Shown: piece after piece, positions 42,369-51,778 of the stretch
Layout: every line of letters starts with the position of its first letter
Numbering within the stretch: the first letter of the stretch is position 1
NCBI GenBank assembly: GCA_024640345.1
Contig: JAHEFD010000006.1
Coordinates: 30,381 to 94,380, forward strand
DNA from: Woeseiaceae bacterium
GTDB lineage: Bacteria > Pseudomonadota > Gammaproteobacteria > Steroidobacterales > Woeseiaceae
Reading direction: 5' to 3'
DNA: 64,000 bases
Notes under the pieces: generated by a model
Database searches by the model: none
What the model saw: the letters and a program-made list of their open reading frames with translations, nothing else
What the model was told of the DNA's origin: nothing
Program-made: the position numbers and the translations under genes

Positions 42369-44354
42369 TTATTCATTTTCGGCGATGTCGTTGGTCTCCG
42401 GGACCGGGGTGTAGCCGTAATCCTCAACAGGAGGCAGGACCGGTCGCCCGGCACCGGGCATCAACTCGACCCGGCCACCTTGCTGCGCATCGCGAATCAT
42501 CCGGTACTTTGAATTGGTTTCAAAAGCCGTTTGCGTGGAATCTCGCAAGATTTTTGGTCGAATGAAAACCATCAGGTTGGTCTTGACCAGATCGGTGGAG
42601 CGATTACGAAACAGGCCACCAAGGATTGGAATGCCGCCAAGTATCGGAACGCGCTGCTCGCTCTCACGGAGCGTGTCCTCAATCAGGCCGCCCAGGACAA
42701 GAATTCCACCGTCCTCGACAATCACTGTCGTTTCGATCGTGCGCTCATTGGTGATCAGGTCGGCCGCGCCCTCTGATGATGAAGCGATGCTCGACACTTC
42801 CTGCGAAATTTTCAGGAGCAGGGAGTCCCCTTCATTGATCTGTGGCGTAATAGTCAGTTTGACACCAACCTGTTCCCGTTGAATGGTCTGGAACGGATTG
42901 ATTGCGCCGCCTACGCTGCCGGTGTTGGAAAAGGACCCGGAGAGAAAAGGTACTTCCTGTCCGACATTGAGGCTTGCTTCCTCGTTATCCAATGTGACGA
43001 TCGTTGGCGTTGAAATGATGTTGGTGTCTGCATCGCCCTGCAGTGCCGTCAATATAGCAGCGAAGCTTGTGCCGGAATCGGTGATGCGGCCAACGCCAAT
43101 GGTTAGTCCAGGCCCGATAAGTCCGGCCGGGCTGCCGGTGCCGCCTGAGCCGCCAAGCGCCGTGCCAAGTCCCAGGACAGTTGTGCCCGCTCCCGGGAAT
43201 TCTGTAATGCCGACGGCACTGTTACTGCCGCTGCCGTCCACAGCCCAGGTAACACCGAGATCGGATGAACGATCGGCGATGACCTCGACAATAATGGCCT
43301 CAACCAGGACCTGCGCGCGGCGGATGTCGAGCTTGTCTACGATCCCCATCAGCGAGCGCATCATTTTTGGCGGGGCATTAACGACAATGGCATTGTTCTG
43401 AGGATCTGCCCAAACGCTGACCTGGTTGGCGGTGGTCGAAGTGGGTGCCCCACCGCCTTCGGCGGCTGCCTGTTGTGTAAAGTGCTGCTGTAATTTGGTG
43501 GACAGCTCTTCGGCGTCCGCATAGTAAAGGTACCTGACCTGTGTATCACCGCCATCTTCAAGTGGCGTATCAAGGTGTGCAATCAGAGCGCGAATGCGAA
43601 GCCTTTCGCTCTTGTCACCACCGATCAGCACGCTGTTGGTCCGGGCATCGGATACCAGCGAGGTCGTGACCGGAACGCCGTCGGTACGTGGCGTCTGCGT
43701 CAGCGCGGTCATGACGCGAACGACTTCGGATGCCGAGGCATGCTCCAGGCGAACAACTTCAATTTCCTCGTCATTGGCCTGGTCGATTCGGCGAATAATT
43801 CGCAGCATACGGTCAACGTTCGAGGCGCGATCGGAAATGATCAGCATGTTGGAGCCGGGATGTGCTGCCAGGTGCCCGTACTGGGGTATCAACGGGCGAA
43901 GAATGGGCACAAGCTGCGCGGCGCCAACGTTTTCGACGCGCACGACCTGGGTGACGATGTCATCCGCTGCTGCATTATCAGTGGATAGCAGTCCGGAGTA
44001 TTGCCTGGCACTGGCATCAGGAACGATCTTGATAACGTCGCCGGCAGTCATGGCTATAAAGCCATTAACTTGCAGTATTGAAAGGAACGCTTCGTAAAAC
44101 GCATCGGGGGACATCGGCGTTGATGACAGCATGGTCACCTTGGCATTCACCCGAGGGTCAAGAATAAAGTTGCGGCCCGTTACCTCACCAACAGCTTCAA
44201 CGATCTGGCGAATATCGGCTTCCCGGTAGTTCGGCGTGATCGTCGGTTCCTGGCTCCACGCAAGAGGGAGCACGAAAAGCACTAATAGAGCTGCCAGTCC
44301 TGTTCGGTGACCTGATTGCATATGCTGTTTGTGCACTAAGTTCGGTTCCTTCAT
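42369..44354 (-). CDS. gspD: Type II secretion system secretin GspD
   Basis: GspD forms the outer-membrane channel. The 661-residue protein has a signal peptide (GLAALLVLFVLPLAWSQ), the N0 domain (NYREADIRQIVEAVGEVTGRNF), N1-N3 repeats (with VVRVENVGAAQLVPILRPL and VVRLEHASASEVVRVM), and the secretin core with VPFLSG, TIETTVIVEDGGILVLGGLI and PILGGIPILGGLFRN. The ATG overlaps the gspC stop by 4 bp. No pilotin gene or outer-membrane lipoprotein for assembly is adjacent. Confidence 0.95.
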   Translation of the reverse strand: MKEPNLVHKQHMQSGHRTGLAALLVLFVLPLAWSQEPTITPNYREADIRQIVEAVGEVTGRNFILDPRVNAKVTMLSSTPMSPDAFYEAFLSILQVNGFIAMTAGDVIKIVPDASARQYSGLLSTDNAAADDIVTQVVRVENVGAAQLVPILRPLIPQYGHLAAHPGSNMLIISDRASNVDRMLRIIRRIDQANDEEIEVVRLEHASASEVVRVMTALTQTPRTDGVPVTTSLVSDARTNSVLIGGDKSERLRIRALIAHLDTPLEDGGDTQVRYLYYADAEELSTKLQQHFTQQAAAEGGGAPTSTTANQVSVWADPQNNAIVVNAPPKMMRSLMGIVDKLDIRRAQVLVEAIIVEVIADRSSDLGVTWAVDGSGSNSAVGITEFPGAGTTVLGLGTALGGSGGTGSPAGLIGPGLTIGVGRITDSGTSFAAILTALQGDADTNIISTPTIVTLDNEEASLNVGQEVPFLSGSFSNTGSVGGAINPFQTIQREQVGVKLTITPQINEGDSLLLKISQEVSSIASSSEGAADLITNERTIETTVIVEDGGILVLGGLIEDTLRESEQRVPILGGIPILGGLFRNRSTDLVKTNLMVFIRPKILRDSTQTAFETNSKYRMIRDAQQGGRVELMPGAGRPVLPPVEDYGYTPVPETNDIAENE

Positions 44355-45274
44355 TGCGTGTTATCAAGATCAAGCTGACTGGTGCTCAGGATAAGAACTT
44401 CCGGTTGGCCATTCCGCTCAACAGTGACCGAGACCTGGTCCTTGTCGCCGAGCCCTTGAAAAATTTCGGTGGCCTGTGCCGGATTGGTGAGAGCTGCGCC
44501 ATCGATGTCTTTGACCAGATCACCGGGTCGAAGACCCAGGGCAGCAAACTGTTTTCGGTCGCGGCCGGGATAAATCCGGAATCCCTGCATTTCTCCGGAA
44601 ACATAATATGGGGTGGGCCGGATGACATCGGCCAGTTTCGACACATTTTCCGTAATCACATTCTGGATGGACTGCTCGGAATCTGCTGCACGGGTAACGG
44701 TTGACGTATCGCGCCGTATTGACGCTGACGTTGCGGGAAATTCTTTTGGCAATTTCAGCACTTCCAGGGTTCCGCCCCGATTGAGGACAACCCGGTCTGC
44801 GTAGATCGCGTGAAGGGTCGCTCCCGGTGCGACAGTATCCCTGACAACGTAAATCTTCTCTTCATTTCGTGTGTCGGCAATGATGGCGATTGATGATCGT
44901 TCCTCCGGGGAGGCAATCGTTCCCTTTAGCGTCAGGCTTAATCGTGTCTCAGCGAGATTCTCGAGATTTTCAGGCGGGGCGACGACAACTTCCTCCGGGT
45001 CCGCTTCACCGAACAGGTGCGAATCCGCAATCGCCTGGACGTCAACCGATCCGGCAGCCGAGCCGGCAGATCGCGATATCTGAACCGGGGGAGTGATGAT
45101 CTGGCTGTCATCTTCCGAGCCGGGCATCAGCATCCATATAATGCGTGCGAGTTGCCACGCAATTCCGGCAACGATCGCCAAAGCGACCCAGCGCGGCAAT
45201 GTCCGGTTTGCCACAGATAGCAGCCGTTCTGCGTCCAGATTATTGAAATCAGACCATTTTGCGTCTGTTGTCAT
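44351..45274 (-). CDS. gspC: Type II secretion system protein GspC
   Basis: GspC links the inner-membrane platform to the secretin. The 307-residue protein has a cytoplasmic start, one transmembrane helix (LPRWVALAIVAGIAWQLARIIW, about residues 26-47), a homology region (ADSHLFGEADPEEV ... LSLTLKGTIASPEERSS) and a C-terminal PDZ domain (FRIYPGRDRKQFAALGLRPGDLVKDIDGAAL ... VSVTVERNGQPEVL). It is the first gene of the gspC-D-E-F unit and is divergent from clpS. Confidence 0.92.
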   Translation of the reverse strand: MTTDAKWSDFNNLDAERLLSVANRTLPRWVALAIVAGIAWQLARIIWMLMPGSEDDSQIITPPVQISRSAGSAAGSVDVQAIADSHLFGEADPEEVVVAPPENLENLAETRLSLTLKGTIASPEERSSIAIIADTRNEEKIYVVRDTVAPGATLHAIYADRVVLNRGGTLEVLKLPKEFPATSASIRRDTSTVTRAADSEQSIQNVITENVSKLADVIRPTPYYVSGEMQGFRIYPGRDRKQFAALGLRPGDLVKDIDGAALTNPAQATEIFQGLGDKDQVSVTVERNGQPEVLILSTSQLDLDNTQ

Positions 45275-45586
45275 GTGCGATCAGATCCTCACCTGCGACT
45301 GTGCCCCCGGAGCCAGAGTATCGGGGAATACACCATTAAACGCAGCAGGGGCATGATAAGGTCTGCGCGCCATCGGCAACAAGCCCGAAATGTGTAAAAA
45401 ACCTATATGTGGCAAGGATATACCCCTTTTTTCTCATGCGTTGTTTTTAAAGAGGCAACTTCGGAGGATAATTCTTCCGAATTCAGCCCGCAGGGCTTGG
45501 AGAATGCCATCGCGAGCCCATATATAATGGCCCCCAGGAAGGCTTCGTGCCGTGAACGCAGATAACACCGAAAAGACCAGGAATTT
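45275..45586. promoter_or_regulatory. Divergent gspC/clpS promoter region
   Basis: These 312 bases lie between gspC (minus) and clpS (plus). A TATAAT at 45523-45528 on the plus strand could be the clpS -10, but no good -35 was found at the usual distance. A hairpin (45461-45480, eight pairs including one G-T, loop TAAT) sits upstream. AGGA about 5 nt before ATG serves clpS. No gene is seen. The cspD gene that is divergent from clpS in E. coli is absent. Confidence 0.45.
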
Positions 45587-45916
45587 ATGACCGACCGGAA
45601 CCCATCAACCCGAGGCATTGACGACCACGACCTGTCCGTCAAAGAAGCGGAACCTAAACTAAAACGGCCGTCATTATATCGTGTCGTGCTGATCAATGAC
45701 GATTTCACGCCAATGGAATTTGTCGTTCAGGTGCTCGAATCTGTTTTTGGAATGGAGCGCACTCAGGCAACTCGTGTGATGCTCGAGGTGCACACCAAGG
45801 GCAAAGGCGTTTGCGGAACTTACGGATACGAGATCGCAGAGACCAAGGTTGCCCAGGTGGCCACCATCGCGCAGCAGCAGCAGCACCCGCTTCTGTGTAC
45901 GATGGAAGAATATTAG
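45587..45916 (+). CDS. clpS: ClpS adaptor protein
   Basis: ClpS delivers N-degron substrates (Leu, Phe, Trp or Tyr at the N-terminus) to ClpAP. The 109-residue protein has a flexible N-terminal tail, then the binding-pocket motif [22 protein letters not shown] and [20 protein letters not shown] and a C-terminal LLCTMEEY. It precedes clpA by 86 bp on the same strand, the classic pairing. Confidence 0.96.
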   Translation: MTDRNPSTRGIDDHDLSVKEAEPKLKRPSLYRVVLINDDFTPMEFVVQVLESVFGMERTQATRVMLEVHTKGKGVCGTYGYEIAETKVAQVATIAQQQQHPLLCTMEEY

Positions 45917-46002
45917 ACCTGTTGTTAAACCATAGCAGCGAGAGAAGAACAGTACGTAATTATGTTAATGACACCTGATCGAAAAAGAAGCGACTCAATC
46001 AT

Positions 46003-48276
46003 ATGTTAAGCAGCGAACTCGAATTTTGTCTGAATGAAGCCTTTCAGGGCGCCAGGGATCGTCGCCACGAGTTCATGACGGTTGAGCACCTTCTGCTCGC
46101 GTTGCTTGATATTCCGCGCGTTCACGAAATTCTGAAAGCCTGCGACACAGACCTGGGCCAGTTACGTCGGGAGTTGATCGAATACATTGACGAAGCGACG
46201 CCGCTCATGCCCTTGGGTGACGAGGGTGACGTTCAACCAACGCTTGGGTTTCAACGCGTATTGCAACGCGCTGTATATCACGTTCAATCCAGCGGAAAAA
46301 AGGAAGTCACCGGCGCAAACGTGTTAGTGGCGATATTCAGCGAAAAGCAATCTCAGGCGGTTTATTTCCTTGGAATGCAGGATGTTTCAAGGCTTGATGT
46401 CGTTAATTACATTTCTCATGGCATGCCACAGGTCCCGGGCGAAGCTTCTGACGAGGAGCCGGCATCTTCGGTCGAAACCGAGGGCGAATCTGATGCGAGT
46501 GCGCTGGATAAATATGCGATGAATCTGAATAAGCGGGCAATTGACGGAAAAATTGATCCGTTGATTGGCCGTGAAATAGAGATTGAGCGAACTGTGCAAA
46601 TCCTTTGTCGGCGTCGAAAGAACAATCCGCTGTACGTCGGAGATGCCGGTGTCGGCAAGACGGCGCTGGCAGAAGGGCTGGCCCGCATGATCACCGAAGA
46701 AAGGGTTCCCGAGGTTCTTAAGGATGCCACAATTTATGCGCTCGACATGGGCACCTTGATTGCAGGCACAAAGTATCGCGGAGATTTTGAAAAGCGGCTG
46801 AAGGCCGTGATTCGGGAAGTCCAGGATGATCCTGGAGCAATCCTCTTTATCGATGAGATTCATACAGTCATTGGTGCCGGCGCTGCTTCCGGCGGTGTTA
46901 TGGACGCATCCAATCTAATCAAGCCGGTACTGGCAAACGGTGAAATTCGGTGTATCGGCTCTACGACCTATTCGGAGTATCGGGGCGTATTCGAAAAGGA
47001 TCACGCGCTTGCTCGTCGTTTCCAGAAAATCGACGTTCCGGAGCCGAGTGTTGAAGAAACGATCGAGATCTTGCGCGGGCTGAAGACGCGTTTCGAAGAG
47101 CATCACGATGTACGTTACGAGGACGACGCGCTCAGTGCGGCCGCAGAACTCGCGGCCAAACATATCAATGACCGCCGCCTGCCGGACAAGGCAATCGACG
47201 TAATTGACGAGGCGGGCGCTAACCTGCGCCTTCGCCCGGCTGATAAACGTGAGGACCGGGTAACCGTTGAAATGGTCGAGAATGTGGTTGCCAAAATGGC
47301 GCGCATTCCGCCGAAGAGCGTTTCATCTTCAGATCGAGATGTCCTCCGCACGCTGGACCGCGACCTCAAGCTGACTATTTTTGGCCAGGACGCTGCGATC
47401 TCTGCGCTGAGTTCGGCGATCAAGATGTCCCGGTCTGGATTGAATGAAGACGAAAAACCGGTCGGGTCATTTCTTTTTTCCGGCCCAACCGGTGTTGGCA
47501 AGACCGAGGTTACCCGGCAATTATCGATGGTGATGGGTGTGGAGCTCATCCGCTTTGATATGTCCGAGTACATGGAACGCCACACGGTTTCCCGCTTGAT
47601 CGGCGCGCCTCCGGGTTACGTTGGTTTTGATCAGGGCGGCCTGCTGACGGAAGCGGTTACCAAGAACCCGCACGCTGTTGTTTTACTCGATGAAATCGAG
47701 AAAGCGCACCCGGAAGTATTCAATCTGCTTTTGCAGGTGATGGACCATGGAACCCTCACAGACAATAACGGCCGCAAGGCGGATTTCCGCAACATAGTTC
47801 TGGTAATGACGACCAATGCCGGCGCCCAGGAAATGAGCCGTGCATCGATCGGATTCACGCATCAGGATCACAGCACTGACGGTATGGAGATTATCAAGAA
47901 GTCATTTTCGCCGGAGTTCCGCAATCGACTGGATGCGATTATCCAGTTTGCGCCACTTGATGCACACTCAATCGCCCGCGTCGTCGACAAACTTGTCGTC
48001 GAGCTGGAAAGCAAGCTTGGCAGCAACAACGTCACGCTTGAACTCGATGATGCCGCACGAGACTGGATAGCTGATCGCGGCTACGATCCGAAAATGGGCG
48101 CGCGACCGATGGCCCGAGTCATCCAGGAACACATCAAACGGCCCCTGGCGGAAGAACTGCTCTTTGGCAGCCTTGCCAAAGGCGGCCACGTGCGTATTTC
48201 GGTCGGTGATGACGGCGATCTGACATTAAATGCCGAACCGGTCCGGAAAGAACTGGCTCACCTGCCAAAAGACTGA
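46003..48276 (+). CDS. clpA: ATP-dependent Clp protease ATP-binding subunit ClpA
   Basis: ClpA is the hexameric AAA+ unfoldase that feeds proteins into ClpP. The 757-residue protein has the N-domain (about residues 1-145), and two AAA modules with Walker A GDAGVGKTAL (about 215) and GPTGVGKTEV (about 494), Walker B ILFIDEIHTV and VVLLDEIEKAHPEV, and C-terminal KMGARPMARVIQEHIKRPLAEELLFG. It lacks the middle coiled-coil of ClpB, so ClpA is the right call. clpP is not in the window. Confidence 0.97.
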   Translation: MLSSELEFCLNEAFQGARDRRHEFMTVEHLLLALLDIPRVHEILKACDTDLGQLRRELIEYIDEATPLMPLGDEGDVQPTLGFQRVLQRAVYHVQSSGKKEVTGANVLVAIFSEKQSQAVYFLGMQDVSRLDVVNYISHGMPQVPGEASDEEPASSVETEGESDASALDKYAMNLNKRAIDGKIDPLIGREIEIERTVQILCRRRKNNPLYVGDAGVGKTALAEGLARMITEERVPEVLKDATIYALDMGTLIAGTKYRGDFEKRLKAVIREVQDDPGAILFIDEIHTVIGAGAASGGVMDASNLIKPVLANGEIRCIGSTTYSEYRGVFEKDHALARRFQKIDVPEPSVEETIEILRGLKTRFEEHHDVRYEDDALSAAAELAAKHINDRRLPDKAIDVIDEAGANLRLRPADKREDRVTVEMVENVVAKMARIPPKSVSSSDRDVLRTLDRDLKLTIFGQDAAISALSSAIKMSRSGLNEDEKPVGSFLFSGPTGVGKTEVTRQLSMVMGVELIRFDMSEYMERHTVSRLIGAPPGYVGFDQGGLLTEAVTKNPHAVVLLDEIEKAHPEVFNLLLQVMDHGTLTDNNGRKADFRNIVLVMTTNAGAQEMSRASIGFTHQDHSTDGMEIIKKSFSPEFRNRLDAIIQFAPLDAHSIARVVDKLVVELESKLGSNNVTLELDDAARDWIADRGYDPKMGARPMARVIQEHIKRPLAEELLFGSLAKGGHVRISVGDDGDLTLNAEPVRKELAHLPKD

Positions 48277-48283
48277 TTTGATG

Positions 48284-48306
48284 TGAAAAGCCGTGCCGGG
48301 ACGGCT
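48284..48306 (-). terminator. Probable intrinsic terminator after infA
   Basis: AGCCGT (48289-48294) pairs with ACGGCT (48301-48306) across a 6-nt loop; on the minus strand the stem is followed by TTTT. It lies 9 bp after the infA stop and would end the minus-strand trxB-DUF482-aat-infA unit. The stem is short, so the call is tentative. Confidence 0.5.
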
Positions 48307-48314
48307 AGAGTCAT

Positions 48315-48533
48315 TTAACGACCGCGATACACGATTCGACCCTTGCTGAGGTCGTAGGGGGTCAGTTCCACGGTGACGGCGTCACCAGTGAGAATACGGA
48401 TGTAGTTTTTCCGCATCTTCCCGGAGATGTGCGCAGTTACGACATGACCATTTTCCAACTCGACCCTAAAGGTCGTGTTGGGCAGCGTGTCGGTCACGAC
48501 GCCTTCCATCTGCAACGCTTCTTCTTTAGCCAA
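48315..48533 (-). CDS. infA: Translation initiation factor IF-1
   Basis: IF-1 binds the ribosomal A site during initiation. From a TTG at 48533 the product has 72 residues, exactly the E. coli length, reading [41 protein letters not shown] and [17 protein letters not shown]. The only ATG in reach begins at MEGVV and would cut the first beta strand, so TTG is the likely start, preceded by AGGAAA. The frame stays open upstream into aat, but that part (up to 48764) has no family match. infA follows aat by 53 bp. Confidence 0.93.
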   Translation of the reverse strand: MAKEEALQMEGVVTDTLPNTTFRVELENGHVVTAHISGKMRKNYIRILTGDAVTVELTPYDLSKGRIVYRGR

Positions 48534-48586
48534 TTTCCTGGTGTCTCCGGTGTGTTCTGGCGCCGAATTGTGCAGAAACGATGGCG

Positions 48587-49342
48587 TTATTGCAATGCGT
48601 ATACCGGTTTTCCACTCGCCAGGTCGCTGATATTCAGTGGCTCTTCCGGCCATTTCGTGAAGGGCGCACCCGGGCTGCAGGCGACTTTTAACAGGTCGGC
48701 AAAACGCTGCCGCGGTATCAGGGTTGCTCCCTGGGTCATCACGTGCGGGGACTCCACCTGGCAATCGAATAACACAAAGTCGTTTTCGTGCAACACGCGA
48801 CAGAGTGCAAATAATGCTGCCTTTGATGCATTTGTCTGCCGGCTGAACATCGATTCGCCAAAAAACATGCTGCCGATAGCCAGTCCATAAAGTCCGCCGA
48901 CAAGCCCTTCAGAGGTCCAGACTTCGATTGAATGCGCCCAGCCTTCCTCGTGGAGCCGCTCATAGGCCATGACCATCTCTGCTGTGATCCATGTCCCGGG
49001 GTCCCCTGGTCGATCCGCGGCGCAGCCGGCTATAACCTCGCTGAAGGCGCTGTTGAATCGAATCCTGAATTCGCTGTTCTGGAAGGCGCGCCGGGTTGTT
49101 TTGGAAACATGCATCGCTTCCGGATACAGGATGCACCTGGGATCCGGCGACCACCACAGGATTGGCTGTCCTTCTTCATACCATGGAAAAATGCCATGCC
49201 GATAAGCATAAAGCAGGCGTCGCGACGAAAGATCCCCGCCCGCTGCGACCAGGCCATCCGCTTCAGCAGGCACCGATTCAATGTCCGGAAATGCTTCCGG
49301 CGGATCGTCGCTGCGGATTGACTTGACCTGCAATGTATTCAT
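48587..49342 (-). CDS. aat: Leucyl/phenylalanyl-tRNA-protein transferase
   Basis: Aat adds Leu or Phe to proteins with N-terminal Lys or Arg, making them ClpS-ClpA substrates. The 251-residue protein has [39 protein letters not shown], the family signature, [32 protein letters not shown] and [20 protein letters not shown]. It lies next to the divergent clpS-clpA pair whose proteins use its products. It overlaps the DUF482 gene by 4 bp. Confidence 0.96.
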   Translation of the reverse strand: MNTLQVKSIRSDDPPEAFPDIESVPAEADGLVAAGGDLSSRRLLYAYRHGIFPWYEEGQPILWWSPDPRCILYPEAMHVSKTTRRAFQNSEFRIRFNSAFSEVIAGCAADRPGDPGTWITAEMVMAYERLHEEGWAHSIEVWTSEGLVGGLYGLAIGSMFFGESMFSRQTNASKAALFALCRVLHENDFVLFDCQVESPHVMTQGATLIPRQRFADLLKVACSPGAPFTKWPEEPLNISDLASGKPVYALQ

Positions 49343-50484
49343 TCGTGCTCGCTGCCTGTGGAACTGTCTTTATAAGGGCTGTGTGAGCTTACCGCGTCAA
49401 TGTAGTTATCGACATGGCGTCCCTCTGCCTGCAAGTATCGCCCGACGGCCGAGAAGAACTCGGGATGTGCCAGCCAGTGGGCAGACCAGGTAGTTACAGG
49501 CACAAAACCCCGGCTGATTTTATGCTCTCCCTGTGTCCCGGGCTCAAATAGCCGGCGTTGTTGCTCAATGCAATAGTCGATTCCCTGGTAGTAGCAGGTT
49601 TCGAAGTGCAGCGCGTCATAGCGGTCGTCAGCACCCCAGTAGCGACCGTAGAGCGTATCCTTCGTGTCGTAGAATACGGCTGAGGCCACGGGTGCCCGAT
49701 CCTTTTCCGCCAGTATTATCAGGATGTTGTCGGGCAAGCGCTGCGAAACCTCAAGGAAAAAATCGAGGCTGAAATAGGGCATGGAGCCACGGCGCATAAA
49801 CGTCATGCTGATCAGTTCGTAAACGTCGGTCCAGATTGCGGCGTCGGTCTCATTACCTTTCAATCTCCGGAACGTGATGCCTTGCTCCCGCACGCGACGC
49901 CGGTCACGGCGAGCCTTTTTCCGCTTTACCGAACTGAATGTGGCCAGGAAATCTTCGAAACAGCTGTAGTTACGGTTGTGCCAGTGGAACTGGCAGTCCT
50001 TGCGCAGCTGTAAGCCGCCGTCCTGCAAGTGCTCGAGCTCCCGCAGATGCGGAAACAGCACGTGTAACGATGAATGTCCCTCATCGGCGGCGAGCTGGCG
50101 TGCCGTGGCGATCAGTTCCGGCAACAGTTCGTCGTCCATCGTTAAGAGGCGCGGACTCGGGGCCGGTGTGAAGGGTACGGCGGAGACCAGCTTGGGGTAA
50201 TACTCGAGGCCGGCCTGCTCGTAAGCCTGTGCCCAGCTCCAGTCGAAAACGAATTCGCCCCATGAATGCGCTTTCTCGTAAAGCGGCATTGCGGCCTGCA
50301 GCACACCCGCGCGGTCACGAAGACCAATGTGACGGGGCGTCCAGCCCGTCATCCTCGATGCCGAGCCGCATACCTCCGCTGCATGCAGGAACTCGTGTGT
50401 CATGAAAGGGTAGCGATCTCCGGCCAGCCTGTTCCATTCCCGCGCAGAGAAATCGCTAATGCCCGTGGCGATCACTGGCTGCAT
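49339..50484 (-). CDS. DUF482/FemAB-like GNAT-fold protein
   Basis: The 381-residue protein has FMTHEFLHAAEVCGSA near the start, PAPSPRLL, SLHVLFPHLRELEHL, FEDFLATFSSVKRKKARRDRRRVREQGITF, YFSLDFFLEVSQRLPDNILIILAEKDRAPVASAVFYDT and LYGRYWGADDRYDALHFETCYYQGIDYCIEQ, the pattern of the DUF482 family of GNAT-fold transferases related to FemAB peptidoglycan enzymes. The substrate is unknown. It sits between trxB (14 bp upstream) and aat, a place where some gammaproteobacteria carry arginyltransferase near aat. Confidence 0.87.
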   Translation of the reverse strand: MQPVIATGISDFSAREWNRLAGDRYPFMTHEFLHAAEVCGSASRMTGWTPRHIGLRDRAGVLQAAMPLYEKAHSWGEFVFDWSWAQAYEQAGLEYYPKLVSAVPFTPAPSPRLLTMDDELLPELIATARQLAADEGHSSLHVLFPHLRELEHLQDGGLQLRKDCQFHWHNRNYSCFEDFLATFSSVKRKKARRDRRRVREQGITFRRLKGNETDAAIWTDVYELISMTFMRRGSMPYFSLDFFLEVSQRLPDNILIILAEKDRAPVASAVFYDTKDTLYGRYWGADDRYDALHFETCYYQGIDYCIEQQRRLFEPGTQGEHKISRGFVPVTTWSAHWLAHPEFFSAVGRYLQAEGRHVDNYIDAVSSHSPYKDSSTGSEHE

Positions 50485-50498
50485 TTGCCGGATGGTCC

Positions 50499-51778
<1,280 letters not shown>

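Noticed and set aside
48534..48764. N-terminal extension of infA to 149 residues
   Set aside because: The extra part overlaps aat, has no IF-1 homology, and the family length is met exactly from the TTG at 48533.
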